Shown: positions 50,249 through 59,152, numbered from the stretch's first letter. The stretch is 64,000 bases of DNA from Acidobacteriota bacterium (GCA_021325515.1 JAJPHC010000015.1:1-64000); one strand, 5' to 3'. Notes: a model not told the origin generated them from the letters alone. Made by a program: numbers and translations.

Positions 50249-50306
50249 GGAGTGCGGACGCCTCGTCCGCACATCCATCGCATGCGGACGAGGACGTCCG
50301 CACTCC
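50249..50306. repeat. Double REP-like element upstream of lpxB
   Basis: Two hairpins, GTGCGGACG/CGTCCGCAC (50252-50272) and ATGCGGACG/CGTCCGCAC (50282-50303), face each other within outer arms TGGAGTGCGGACG/CGTCCGCACTCCA. Same family as 21123-21144. Confidence 0.85.
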
Positions 50307-50331
50307 AACTGAATACACGCGTGCTCTTCTT

Positions 50332-50517
50332 TCATCGCAGTGGCAACGGATACATCGCCCACCCTACGGCAATTCCGCCGAAGAACAACGCGATGAAGAC
50401 CCAGAGAAAGAAGCGGACGCGCTCGCTCGTCGTGCTCTTCCACAGCAGAGCGAAAAACGCCGCGGTTGCCGTGGCGTAGAGAAACATCAGGACGAGGTGA
50501 GAGCGAAGGAGGCTCAT
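50332..50517 (-). CDS. Small two-helix membrane protein
   Basis: 61 residues. Two hydrophobic helices (about 5-24 and 35-55), few charges. No family recognised. Its start overlaps the next membrane protein's stop by 4 bp, which supports translation. Followed by the double REP element. Confidence 0.6.
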   Translation of the reverse strand: MSLLRSHLVLMFLYATATAAFFALLWKSTTSERVRFFLWVFIALFFGGIAVGWAMYPLPLR

Positions 50518-50879
50518 TCCTTCCTCCCCGCCGCGATGTCATGGCAGTCGAGGACGAGCAGAAGATTCATCAGCCCCGCCGTGAGTGTGAACGCGGTGCC
50601 GTATTCGAACGTGATCGACGTGATGTCGCCCCGCGCGCCGGCGTGCCTCGCGATGAAGTAGAGCGCGCCGGAGCCCATCGAGCCGAGGGCGCCGAGTGTC
50701 GCCAGCAGATTGCCGCGCTCGATCACGTACAAACGCCCATCGATCAGCAGGCCGATGGCGAAGAGAGACACGACGATCGCGAAGAACGCAGCGCCGCGTG
50801 CGCGCCGTCCGAGAAAGAAGTGACCGCTGCCCGGAACGATCAGCGCCAGCAGCATGGCAATCAGGGATCGTGAGCTCAT
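50514..50879 (-). CDS. Membrane protein, TM2/DUF6677-like
   Basis: 121 residues. The N-terminal SLIAMLLALIVPGSGHFFLGRRARG resembles the PGxGHF/Y turn of TM2-type membrane proteins; four hydrophobic segments in all. Overlaps both neighbours by 4 bp. Function unknown. Confidence 0.65.
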   Translation of the reverse strand: MSSRSLIAMLLALIVPGSGHFFLGRRARGAAFFAIVVSLFAIGLLIDGRLYVIERGNLLATLGALGSMGSGALYFIARHAGARGDITSITFEYGTAFTLTAGLMNLLLVLDCHDIAAGRKE

Positions 50880-51388
50880 TCGCCGTTGAAATCTCGCGGA
50901 AGCTTCGCGAAATGGGGGCGGAGTTTATCGAAAGTCGCGCCCAGATCCTCGGGCACAAGACGCGTCCGCGCGGTGACGGTCATGAAGTTCGAGTCGCCCG
51001 CCCAGCGCGGAACGATGTGCATGTGGTAGTGATCGGCGACGCCGGCTCCCGCGATCTGCCCGAAGTTCATCCCGACGTTGAAGCCGTCGGGCCGGTACAC
51101 ATCGGACAGCACACGCTGCGCTTCGGCCGTGAGCCTGATGAGCGCGCGCAGTGCGGCGTCGTCCGATTCCGTCAGCAGCGCGTGATGCGCGACCGGCGCA
51201 ACCATGAGATGTCCGTTCGTGTACGGGTACTTGTTCAGCATCACCAGCGCGCGCTCGCCGCGAAAGATCGTGAGCGTCTCCCGGTCGTCATCCGCGGTTG
51301 CGGCGATGCAGAAGATGCAACCGGGAGGCTGGCCGCTCTTGGGTGAGGTCAAGTAGGAGAACCTCCAGGGAGTGAATAGGACTTCCAT
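50876..51388 (-). CDS. HIT-domain protein (Ap4A phosphorylase-like)
   Basis: 170 residues. CIFC near residue 24, NKYPYTNGHLMVAPVAHH, and the HIT triad HYHMHIVPRW. Members hydrolyse or phosphorolyse dinucleoside polyphosphates. Precedes two small membrane proteins with a 4-bp overlap. Confidence 0.9.
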   Translation of the reverse strand: MEVLFTPWRFSYLTSPKSGQPPGCIFCIAATADDDRETLTIFRGERALVMLNKYPYTNGHLMVAPVAHHALLTESDDAALRALIRLTAEAQRVLSDVYRPDGFNVGMNFGQIAGAGVADHYHMHIVPRWAGDSNFMTVTARTRLVPEDLGATFDKLRPHFAKLPRDFNGE

Positions 51389-51403
51389 CGACGAACGCGG
51401 AGC

Positions 51404-51769
51404 TTACTTCGAAGCGGCGTGATCGTCGATGATCTCCCCTTCACCCAGCGCCGTATTGATGAGCTCCTTCAGCTCTTTGCCCGGTTTGAAGTACGGAATC
51501 TTCTTGGAAGGCACTTCGACCTTCTCGCCGGTTTTCGGATTGCGGCCCGTGCGCGACTTGCGGCTGCGGAGGCGGAAGCTGCCGAACCCGCGCAGTTCGA
51601 TCTTCTGACCGGAACGGAGAGAGTCGACAATCGAGTCGAAGACGATGTTGACGATCGTCTCCGCCTGCTTCTTGGTGAGCTGGACGACGCGCGCAACCTC
51701 GTCGACGAGCTCCGCCTTCGTCATCACTCCCGCCTTCTGCTCATTGTCGTCTTCGAGTTCGTCCACCAC
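51404..51769 (-). CDS. HU/IHF-family DNA-binding protein
   Basis: 121 residues from GTG 51769 with GAGGAGG 6 bp upstream; ATG 51724 gives a 106-residue alternative. The HU/IHF core starts MTKAELVDEVA, with GFGSFRLRSRKSRTGRNPKTGE and the KIPYFKPGKELKE segment. IHF-beta-like by RxxRxGRNPKTG. N-terminal acidic residues are atypical. Confidence 0.9.
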   Translation of the reverse strand: MVDELEDDNEQKAGVMTKAELVDEVARVVQLTKKQAETIVNIVFDSIVDSLRSGQKIELRGFGSFRLRSRKSRTGRNPKTGEKVEVPSKKIPYFKPGKELKELINTALGEGEIIDDHAASK

Positions 51770-51785
51770 TGTTCGCCTCCTCTCC

Positions 51786-52784
51786 CTAATTCCACCTGTA
51801 CAGGAAGCGCAGGCCCCCTGCGCTCAGTACACGCTGCACGACAGACTCGGCATCATCCGAGCTGGCGAGCAGATCGAACAGACCTCGCGCATGTTTGCGC
51901 GGATAAATCAGCCCCGGTTCGCCCGACACTTTCGCCAGCTTCGCAGCGAGCGAGACCGCGTCGTCGAGGCTTCCGAGCTTGTCTACGAGCTTCAGACCGA
52001 ATGCCTCTTCGCCGGTGAAGACGCGGCCGTCGGCAATCCGGGTTACATCTTCCTCGCTGATCCTGCCGTTGCGCCCGACGGCGACCGCGTGAATGAACTG
52101 CTTGTGCAACTGATCGCTGACGTGCTGCAGATACGCGCGCTCCGCGTCGCTCAATTCGCGGTACGGCGAGCCGGCGGCTTTCATCGTGCCGCTGGTGATC
52201 GTCTCCGGCTTCACCTTCGCCCACTGCAGCAGATCCTTGAGATCCATCCACTGCATGATCACGCCGATGGAACCGGTGATCGATCCCGGATTGGCGACGA
52301 TCTGATCGCAGGCGGAGGCGATGTAGAAACCGCCGGAGGCCGCAACGCTGTCCAGCGAAGCGACGACCGGCTTCCCGCTTTTCCTGCGCGTGTCGCGAAT
52401 CGCCTGGTAGATCTCCTGCGACGGTGCGATCGCACCGCCCGGACTGTTGATCCGCATGACGATCGCCTTGACGCTCCGGTTGTCGGAGTACTTGTGCAGC
52501 GCTTCGACCGCGCTGCGCGCGTCGACGATCTCGCCTTCGATCGGCACGATCGCGACCTTCTCCGTCGCAAAGTGATGCTCGTCGTCATCGGCGATGGCGA
52601 TGAGCACGATGACGCCGAACGCGAGCACGATCGCGCCGAAACATCCTGAAAAGAGGCCGAAGAAAAACATCGGCAGACGGCTGCGCTTGCGCACGGCCGG
52701 CGGCGCCGGCTTCTCATCCGGCAGCGGTTGCGGAGCCGGCGCGGCGTCCGCTCCCCTCGTGTCGTCCATGTCGAGCTCGGACAT
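51786..52784 (-). CDS. sppA: Signal peptide peptidase SppA
   Basis: 332 residues, short (36K) type. Proline-rich cytoplasmic tail, one membrane helix (about 38-66), and the protease domain with nucleophile Ser150 (SVAASGGFYIAS) and general-base Lys202 (SGTMKAAGSPYR). Digests left-over signal peptides. rpsA ends 3 bp upstream. Confidence 0.93.
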   Translation of the reverse strand: MSELDMDDTRGADAAPAPQPLPDEKPAPPAVRKRSRLPMFFFGLFSGCFGAIVLAFGVIVLIAIADDDEHHFATEKVAIVPIEGEIVDARSAVEALHKYSDNRSVKAIVMRINSPGGAIAPSQEIYQAIRDTRRKSGKPVVASLDSVAASGGFYIASACDQIVANPGSITGSIGVIMQWMDLKDLLQWAKVKPETITSGTMKAAGSPYRELSDAERAYLQHVSDQLHKQFIHAVAVGRNGRISEEDVTRIADGRVFTGEEAFGLKLVDKLGSLDDAVSLAAKLAKVSGEPGLIYPRKHARGLFDLLASSDDAESVVQRVLSAGGLRFLYRWN

Positions 52785-52787
52785 CGA

Positions 52788-54524
52788 TCAACCCTGAGGC
52801 GTCCCGCCTTCGTCGGGCGTGTGCGGCGGCTCGTGCGGCTCGCTGCCGCCGGAGAGCTGCGCCTTCTCCTCGTCCGATAACGGCTCGACATCGCGCACGG
52901 TCAGACCGATCTTCCGTTCCGCCGGATCGATCTTGATGATGCGCGTCCGGATCGGCTCGCCCTGATGGAACATCCGGTCGAGCTTCACCCGTCCGTCGCG
53001 ATGAATCTCACTGACGTGAGCCAGCCCTTCGACTCCGTCCGCCAGACGGATGAAGAGACCGAAGTCCGTGATCTTGGAGACGATGCCGGTGACTTCATCG
53101 CCGACGTTGTGCGACTTCGCGAAGTTGTCCCACTCGTTCGGAAGAAACTCGCGCACCGACAACGACAGGCGCTGGTTCTCTCCATCGACATTGATGACGC
53201 GCGCCTGCACCGTGTCGCCCTTCTTCAGCACTTCGTTCGGGTGTTTGATGCGCCGGTTGTACGACATGTCCGAGATGTGAATCAGACCGTCGATGCCATC
53301 TTCGACTTCGACGAACGCGCCGAAGTCCGTCAGGTTGCGAACCTTGCCGGTGATGATCGATCCGACCGGATAGCGCTCGGCAATCGTGTCCCACGGATTC
53401 TGTTCGAGCGCCTTCAGGGAAAGCGAGATGCGGCGATTCTGCACGTTGACGTCGGCAACCACCGCCTCGACATCGGTGCCGATCGACAGCAGCTTCGACG
53501 GATTGCGGACCTTCTTCGTCCACGACATCTCGCTGACGTGAATCAGTCCTTCGACACCTTCTTCGAGCTCGACGAATGCGCCGTAGTCGGCGAGCGAAAC
53601 GACCTTGCCGTGAACGCGGCTGCCGAGCGGATAGCGCTGCACCACGTCCGACCACGGATCCTGGCTCTTCTGCTTGTAGCCGAGCGAGACGCGCTCATTC
53701 GCCGGATCGAACTTCAACACCATCACTTCGATCTCGTCGCCGACGTTGAAGTACTCGGAAGGATGATTGACGCGGCCCCAGGAGATGTCGGTGATGTGCA
53801 GCAGCCCGTCGAGACCGCCGAGGTCGACGAAGACGCCGTAGTCGGTGATGTTCTTGACGACGCCGTGCGTCAGCTTTCCTTCCTCGAGCTTGCCGAGAGT
53901 CTGGGCCTTCTGTGCGACGTGCTCGACTTCGACGATCGCGCGGCGCGACAGCACGATGTTGTTCCGCTTCTTGTCGAAGGAAACGATCTTGAATTTGTAT
54001 TCGTGACCGCGGAGTGCATCGAGGTTCTTCACCGGCTTCGTGTCGATGAGCGATCCGGGGAGAAATGCTTTCACTCCGCCGACCTCGACGGAGAGTCCGC
54101 CCTTGACGCGATCGAGCACACGCCCGGTGATCGCCTCATCCGCCTTGAACGCGGCTTCGATCCGATCCCAGACGAGCATGCGCTCGGCTTTCTCGCGGGA
54201 GACGGTCACGTATCCCGACGAGTCTTCGAGCCGGTCGACCATGACGTCGATCTCGTCGCCCGGCTTCACTTTCACCTGCCCGTCGTAGCCCGTGACTTCT
54301 GATTTCTGCAGAAGCCCCTCGGACTTGTATCCGATGTCGACGACGACTTCCGTCGGCGTGATCTTCAGGACGCGGCCTTTGACGATTTCTCCTTCGGTGA
54401 AGCTCGCCATCTTCTTGTCGTAGATGTCGAGCAACTGATCCATGCCGAGGGATTCCAGCTCGCCTCCGTTCTCCGCGCGGGGCGATGGTTGCTGGGGTTT
54501 CTTCGGGTCCTGCTTGGATGCCAT
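52788..54524 (-). CDS. rpsA: 30S ribosomal protein S1
   Basis: 578 residues with six S1 (OB-fold) domains: e.g. GVVKNITDYGVFVDLGGLDGLLHITDISW, GKVVSLADYGAFVE, GKVRNLTDFGAFVE and GIVSKITDFGLFIR. Binds mRNA upstream of starts on the 30S subunit. Downstream of cmk, the common cmk-rpsA order, but separated from it by 460 bp with its own promoter. Leader is about 110 nt with GGAGG 10 bp before the ATG. Confidence 0.96.
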   Translation of the reverse strand: MASKQDPKKPQQPSPRAENGGELESLGMDQLLDIYDKKMASFTEGEIVKGRVLKITPTEVVVDIGYKSEGLLQKSEVTGYDGQVKVKPGDEIDVMVDRLEDSSGYVTVSREKAERMLVWDRIEAAFKADEAITGRVLDRVKGGLSVEVGGVKAFLPGSLIDTKPVKNLDALRGHEYKFKIVSFDKKRNNIVLSRRAIVEVEHVAQKAQTLGKLEEGKLTHGVVKNITDYGVFVDLGGLDGLLHITDISWGRVNHPSEYFNVGDEIEVMVLKFDPANERVSLGYKQKSQDPWSDVVQRYPLGSRVHGKVVSLADYGAFVELEEGVEGLIHVSEMSWTKKVRNPSKLLSIGTDVEAVVADVNVQNRRISLSLKALEQNPWDTIAERYPVGSIITGKVRNLTDFGAFVEVEDGIDGLIHISDMSYNRRIKHPNEVLKKGDTVQARVINVDGENQRLSLSVREFLPNEWDNFAKSHNVGDEVTGIVSKITDFGLFIRLADGVEGLAHVSEIHRDGRVKLDRMFHQGEPIRTRIIKIDPAERKIGLTVRDVEPLSDEEKAQLSGGSEPHEPPHTPDEGGTPQG

Positions 54525-54641
54525 GAACTGGGGAACCTCCCTCGACGAGTGGCCTTGGTGGCGTCAAAAGCGGCAACGTCCCGCGGCCTGTCTCCGCGGC
54601 GTAAAGTCAACTGTAAGTTGTTGATACACGCCGGAATGAGG

Positions 54642-54671
54642 AGTTTAGCGGTCGCAACTGAAGTCAGTCAA
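54642..54671 (-). promoter_or_regulatory. Promoter of rpsA
   Basis: Minus-strand TTGACT (54671-54666), 18-bp spacer, TAAACT (54647-54642). Predicted start near 54635. It lies between a REP pair and rpsA. Confidence 0.65.
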
Positions 54672-54688
54672 CCTGCGGCCCCCGCGCA

Positions 54689-54741
54689 GGACGAGCTCTC
54701 AGCTTGTCTCTGGCGCTTGATGACAACCTGAGAGGTCGTCC
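54689..54741. repeat. REP-like inverted repeat upstream of rpsA
   Basis: 20-nt arms (54689-54708 and 54722-54741) pair at 18 of 20 positions across 13 nt. Left arm shares its core with 43330-43351, right arm with 47236-47253. On the minus strand it begins at the TAG stop of the small ORF at 54741-54848. Confidence 0.85.
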
Positions 54742-54848
54742 TACCACTGTCCCCAAAAGATCAGGAGCGCGATCGAAACGGTCCCAATCGCAGCAAGAAT
54801 CGGCACGAACTTGAGCAGAGGTTGAATCGCTTCATCTTCCGTGTTCAT
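54741..54848 (-). CDS. Small single-helix membrane protein (35 aa), candidate
   Basis: ATG 54848 to TAG 54743. Residues 1-10 are acidic (MNTEDEAIQP), followed by one hydrophobic helix (about 14-33) ending IFWGQW. Codon use is like coding sequence and the topology is sensible, but no clear ribosome-binding site. The rest of the 460-bp cmk-rpsA gap (54849-54984) shows no gene that I can support. Confidence 0.45.
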   Translation of the reverse strand: MNTEDEAIQPLLKFVPILAAIGTVSIALLIFWGQW

Positions 54849-54984
54849 GACGCACTTCGATGGCGAGCATCATGCCGCACGGGCTCGTCCGGACGAAGTG
54901 ACTCAGCGCACAACTACTTAGAGGAAATTTTGCTCTCCGCGGGAGGTGCTGAATCCGTCCAGCCTCCGTTCGGCTGTTCGAAAA

Positions 54985-55656
54985 TCAGTGCGCTGCGCGG
55001 GATCTCACGCGATCGACGATCGCCGCGACGACGTCATCGATGCGCAGGTCGGACGTGTCGATGACCTGATAGGTGTCGTCGCAGGTCAGGGGCGAATCAG
55101 CGCGCGTCGAGTCCTGCGTGTCGCGTTGAATCGTGTCGGCAAGAATCCTGTCGTAATCGACGGCCTGCCCTTTCGCGAGCAGCTCGCGGTAACGCCGCTG
55201 CGCGCGCACCTCGGGACGTGCCGTGAGGAAAAACTTGAACGGAGTTTCGGGAAAGACCTTCGTGCCGATGTCTCTTCCCTCCAGCACTCCGCCGGTGCGG
55301 CGTCCCATCTCCTGCTGCAGCTTCACGAGCGCGCGGCGCACGGCGGGCACTGCGGAGACATGGCTTGCCGCCATGCTGATTTCCGGAGTGCGAATCAGAT
55401 CCGTGATGTCTTCCCCATCGAGGATCGTCTTCGCACGTTCGCCCGGAACGAATTCGATGCTGGCATTCGCGGCGAGACCGGCGACGCGCGGCTCGTCTTT
55501 CACATCGACTCCGGCGCGTGTTGCGGCCAGACCGATGGCGCGGTACATCGCGCCGGTATCGATCTGCGGAATGTTGAGCTCTCGCGCGACGAGGCGGCTG
55601 ACGGTCGTCTTGCCAACACCCGACGGGCCGTCGATGGCCACGATGAGAGGCGCCAT
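54985..55656 (-). CDS. cmk: Cytidylate kinase
   Basis: 223 residues. P-loop AIDGPSGVGKTTVSR, DTGAMYRAIGLAA, and GRDIGTKVFPETPFKFFLTA. Phosphorylates CMP/dCMP. Shares one base with the rluB stop; upstream genes rluB-scpB-scpA-trpS appear to form one operon. Confidence 0.96.
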   Translation of the reverse strand: MAPLIVAIDGPSGVGKTTVSRLVARELNIPQIDTGAMYRAIGLAATRAGVDVKDEPRVAGLAANASIEFVPGERAKTILDGEDITDLIRTPEISMAASHVSAVPAVRRALVKLQQEMGRRTGGVLEGRDIGTKVFPETPFKFFLTARPEVRAQRRYRELLAKGQAVDYDRILADTIQRDTQDSTRADSPLTCDDTYQVIDTSDLRIDDVVAAIVDRVRSRAAH

Positions 55657-56549
55657 CAGCCTCTCCGGGCGGCGCGCTTGCTGCGAGTCGCTGCGGCCGG
55701 CTTCTTCTTAGCGGCAGGCTTGCTCTTCGTCGTGGTCTTGGCGCGCGTGGTCGATTTCGCGCGTGTCGCCGGACGCGCCGTCGTGCGGCGCGGTTTCGCC
55801 GCAGGCTTCGGCTGCTTCATGGTCGACAACATCTTGACTTCCTGCTTCGACAGCTCGCGCCAGACGCCGGGAGTCAGCTTGGGATCGGAGATCGGCCCGA
55901 TGGCCACACGCTTCAGCTTCGACACGGGATGGCCGACGGCCTGGAACATCTTGCGGATCTGCTGCGTCCGTCCTTCACGCAGCTTCACCTCGAACCAGCT
56001 GTTGCCTTCATCCTCGGTGCGGCCCGTCGTCTTCACGCGGCGGATCTCGCAGGGCAACGTCCGTTTGCCGTCGAGCGTGATGCCGCGCTGCAGCTTGTCG
56101 ATCAGCCGCTGCTCCGGCACTCCGCGAACTTTCACGTGATACGTCTTCACCGAACCGTTGGTGGGATGCGAGACCTTGAACGCGAGCTCCCCATCATTGG
56201 TGAGCAGCACGAGTCCTTCGGAGTGATAGTCGAGACGGCCGACGGGATAGATGCGCTCGCGAACGCCACGCACGAGATCGATCACGGTGCGGCGGCCCTG
56301 CGGATCTTCGACGGTCGTCATCACTTCCTTCGGCTTGTAGAGAAGGATGTAGCGATGCGGTTCCGCACGTGTAATCAGCTTGCCGTCGACCTTGATGTGA
56401 TCGCGTGTCGCGTTGGCGCGCGAGCCGAGCTCGGTGACGACACGGCCGTTCACCGTCACCCGTCCCTCCCGAATCATCGTCTCCGCTTCGCGCCTTGACG
56501 CGAAACCGGCGTGGGCGATGATCTTCTGCAGTCGCTCCAGTTCCATCAC
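55656..56549 (-). CDS. rluB: 23S rRNA pseudouridine synthase (RluB/RsuA family) with basic tail
   Basis: 297 residues. S4 RNA-binding domain (LQKIIAHAGFASRREAETMIREGRV), catalytic Asp in PVGRLDYHSEGLVLLTNDG, and EGRTQQIRKMFQAVGHPV. The last about 55 residues are a Lys/Arg/Ala/Thr/Pro low-complexity tail with little order, longer than in RluB relatives, possibly for RNA binding. Overlaps scpB by 4 bp and cmk by 1 bp. Confidence 0.92.
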   Translation of the reverse strand: MMELERLQKIIAHAGFASRREAETMIREGRVTVNGRVVTELGSRANATRDHIKVDGKLITRAEPHRYILLYKPKEVMTTVEDPQGRRTVIDLVRGVRERIYPVGRLDYHSEGLVLLTNDGELAFKVSHPTNGSVKTYHVKVRGVPEQRLIDKLQRGITLDGKRTLPCEIRRVKTTGRTEDEGNSWFEVKLREGRTQQIRKMFQAVGHPVSKLKRVAIGPISDPKLTPGVWRELSKQEVKMLSTMKQPKPAAKPRRTTARPATRAKSTTRAKTTTKSKPAAKKKPAAATRSKRAARRG

Positions 56550-57277
56550 TCTCGCTGTTCTTCGCTCGACGATTCTACATCGTGCGATGCGCCGGATGCT
56601 TCTTCGTTTCGCGCGAGCTCCGCTTCCGCTTCCGCAGTCGCCGCTGCTTCATCGGTCACCGGCACTTCGAGCGCCGCCGCTTCTGCAGCAGGAGACGCCT
56701 GTTCCGATGCGGCAATCGCTTCGATCAGATCATCGCCGATGTTGTCTCCAATGAGATCGCCGAATTCCTCGAGGCGCGGAAGATCGCGAATGTCATTCAG
56801 CCCGAAGTGAACGAGAAACTCCTTCGTCGTGCGATAGAGAAACGGACTGCCGACGACGTTCTTGCGGCCTGCCACACGAATCATCCGGCGCTCGAGCAGT
56901 GTGCGAATCACACCGTTCGAGTTCACGCCGCGAATCTCCGACACTTCCGGTGCAGTCACCGGCTGGCGGTACGCGATGATGGCCAGCGTCTCCAGCGCAG
57001 CGATCGAAAGGCGCGACTCCCCTTTCTTCGAGAAGTACTTCTTGAGCACCGGATCGTGCTCGGCGCGCGTGGCCATCCGCCAGCCGCCGGCAGTCTGCTC
57101 CAGCATGAAGCCGCCGATGTTCGCTTCGAAGATCCGCTTGATCTCTTCCAGTTGCGCGATCACCGCGTCGCGTCCTTCGTCGGTGAAGGCGTCGACGAGA
57201 TCGTCGAGCGATACCGGCTCATTGCTCACGAAGAGAATCGCTTCGATTGCAGCACGCAGTTCAGTTGCTTCCATCAT
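56546..57277 (-). CDS. scpB: Segregation and condensation protein B
   Basis: 243 residues. Two winged-helix domains with ESRLSIAALETLAIIAYRQPVTAPEVSEIRGVNS and GRKNVVGSPFLYRTT. With ScpA and SMC it forms the bacterial condensin. The C-terminus is an acidic Ala/Glu tail. Seven bp downstream of scpA; overlaps rluB by 4 bp. Confidence 0.95.
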   Translation of the reverse strand: MMEATELRAAIEAILFVSNEPVSLDDLVDAFTDEGRDAVIAQLEEIKRIFEANIGGFMLEQTAGGWRMATRAEHDPVLKKYFSKKGESRLSIAALETLAIIAYRQPVTAPEVSEIRGVNSNGVIRTLLERRMIRVAGRKNVVGSPFLYRTTKEFLVHFGLNDIRDLPRLEEFGDLIGDNIGDDLIEAIAASEQASPAAEAAALEVPVTDEAAATAEAEAELARNEEASGASHDVESSSEEQRE

Positions 57278-57284
57278 TCAATGT

Positions 57285-58148
57285 CTATCCGTTATCGAAA
57301 AGTGCGAAGCGGGTCTCGTCGACCTCGTTCTCCGTCCTGGCCAGCAGAATTTCACCGAAGGTCTCGCTCTGCTGCAGGCTGACTCCTCCGAGGCGCACCA
57401 GCTCCAGCGTGCCGAGGAAGATGGCGATGAGCTCGTGACGATCGCGCCCTTCCAGAAACCACTGCAGGCGGATCGGAGACTTCTCCTTCAGTTTCGCGTA
57501 CAGCTCGGCCATCTTCTCCGAGACTTTGTGAACCGTGTGCTTGAGCTGCAGCGCCTGGGGGTGATTCTGCTTGTAGCGGTTGAGCGCCGTGCGGAATGCG
57601 TCGATCAGATCGAAGAGCGACACCTCGCTCATGTCGATCTCCGAGGGCTCGTTGCCGGGGAGCGGCGTCTGCGGGCGCGCCCACATGCCCATGCGTACGA
57701 CATCGAGCTCGGCGAACGATTCCGCAACTGCCTTGAATCGCTGGTACTCGAGCAGCCGGTCCACCAGCTCCTTGCGCGGATCCTCGACCGGCTCCGGCGC
57801 GTTCTCGTCGCGCGGCAGCAGCATCTTCGACTTGATGTGGATGAGGAGCGCCGCCATGTAAACGTAGTCGGCGGCGACTTCGAGATCGAGCTCCTCCATC
57901 GCATCGAGGTATGCGTTGTACTGCTCCGTGATCAGAGTGATCGGGATGTCGAAGATATCGATCTTGTGCTGCTTGATGACGTGCAGCAGCAGATCGAGCG
58001 GACCGTGGAAGCTCGGCAGCGTGATCTTGTACGCCGTCGATTCTTCTTCGGCGAGCGCCTCGCCGGCGACAATCGGCGACTCGCCTGTCGCTTCTGCGGC
58101 CGGGACAGGGTGCGCCTGTCCTGCACTGCTGTTGGTTTCGTCGCTCAT
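57285..58148 (-). CDS. scpA: Segregation and condensation protein A
   Basis: 287 residues. The kleisin starts near residue 36 with YKITLPSFHGPLDLLLHVIKQ. Residues 1-35 are a Glu/Ala-rich extension crossing a small REP-like hairpin (58103-58121). ScpA bridges SMC heads. Overlaps trpS by 4 bp. Confidence 0.94.
   Translation of the reverse strand: MSDETNSSAGQAHPVPAAEATGESPIVAGEALAEEESTAYKITLPSFHGPLDLLLHVIKQHKIDIFDIPITLITEQYNAYLDAMEELDLEVAADYVYMAALLIHIKSKMLLPRDENAPEPVEDPRKELVDRLLEYQRFKAVAESFAELDVVRMGMWARPQTPLPGNEPSEIDMSEVSLFDLIDAFRTALNRYKQNHPQALQLKHTVHKVSEKMAELYAKLKEKSPIRLQWFLEGRDRHELIAIFLGTLELVRLGGVSLQQSETFGEILLARTENEVDETRFALFDNG
58103..58121. repeat. REP-like hairpin in scpA N-terminal extension
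   Basis: GGACAGG, GTGCG loop, CCTGTCC. It encodes part of the non-conserved N-terminal extension of ScpA. Confidence 0.55.
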
Positions 58149-59152
58149 CGGAACTCGGGGTAATCGATCTTCATCGCTTTGCGCACGAGCTCGAGAGTCT
58201 CGGCCGCTCGCTCACGCGCCTGGCGATTGCCCTCGCGGAGGACGTCCCAGACGAACGACGGATCTGCGTCGAGCTGCTCCCGCTTCTCGCGAATCGGACG
58301 CAGCTTCTCGATCATGATCTCCGTGAGCAGTTTCTTGTCGTCGACGCAGCCGATCTGCGCCGTGCGGCACTCGTGATCGACGCGCGCCACCGTCTCCTCA
58401 TCGGAGAAGAGCTTGTGGAACTGGAAGAGGTTGCAGACGTCGGGGCGGCCGGGATCCTTCCGGCGCAGACGCTCGGGGTCGGTGAACATCGTCGAGACCA
58501 GCGAGCGAATCTCATCCGCACTCGCCGTCAGACCGATGGTGTTGTTGTACGACTTCGACATCTTGCGCGCGTCGAGGCCGGGCACCTTCGGCGTTTCGGT
58601 AAAGAGCGGCTGCGGCTCCGGGAAAACGTCGCCGTAGAAATTGTTGAAGCGGCGCACGATCTCGCGCGAGAGCTCGAGATGCGAAGCCTGATCCTCGCCG
58701 ACCGGAACGAAGTTCGCGCGATAGACGATGATGTCCGCGGTCTGCAGGAGCGGATACCCCAGAAATCCGTAGGTATTGAGATCCTTCTCCTTCAACTGCT
58801 CCTGCTGATCCTTGAAGGTCGGCACGCGCTCGAGCCACGGCAGCGGCGTCACCATCGAAAGGAGGAGATGCAGCTCGGCATGCTCCTTCACTTCCGACTG
58901 CACGAAGATCGTGGAGCGCTCCGGATCGAGACCTGCGGCGATCCAGTCCGCAACCGCATCGAACGTCGCCTGGCGCACGCGCGCCGGATCCGCATAGTCG
59001 GAGGTCAGCGCGTGCCAGTCGGCCACGAAGTAATAGCAGCGATACGACTCCTGCAGGCGCACCCAGTTGCGCACCGCTCCGAAGTAGTTGCCGAGGTGAA
59101 CGCGGCCCGTTGGCCGCAGTCCGCTGAGAACGAATTGTCGAGACTGATTCAA
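58145..59152 (-). CDS. trpS: Tryptophanyl-tRNA synthetase
   Basis: 335 residues from TTG 59152. HIGH-type motif GRVHLGNYFGA and KMSKS in DARKMSKSYNN. Charges tRNA-Trp. Heads the scpA-scpB-rluB-cmk run. Upstream is a nonamer repeat array. Confidence 0.95.
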   Translation of the reverse strand: MNQSRQFVLSGLRPTGRVHLGNYFGAVRNWVRLQESYRCYYFVADWHALTSDYADPARVRQATFDAVADWIAAGLDPERSTIFVQSEVKEHAELHLLLSMVTPLPWLERVPTFKDQQEQLKEKDLNTYGFLGYPLLQTADIIVYRANFVPVGEDQASHLELSREIVRRFNNFYGDVFPEPQPLFTETPKVPGLDARKMSKSYNNTIGLTASADEIRSLVSTMFTDPERLRRKDPGRPDVCNLFQFHKLFSDEETVARVDHECRTAQIGCVDDKKLLTEIMIEKLRPIREKREQLDADPSFVWDVLREGNRQARERAAETLELVRKAMKIDYPEFR

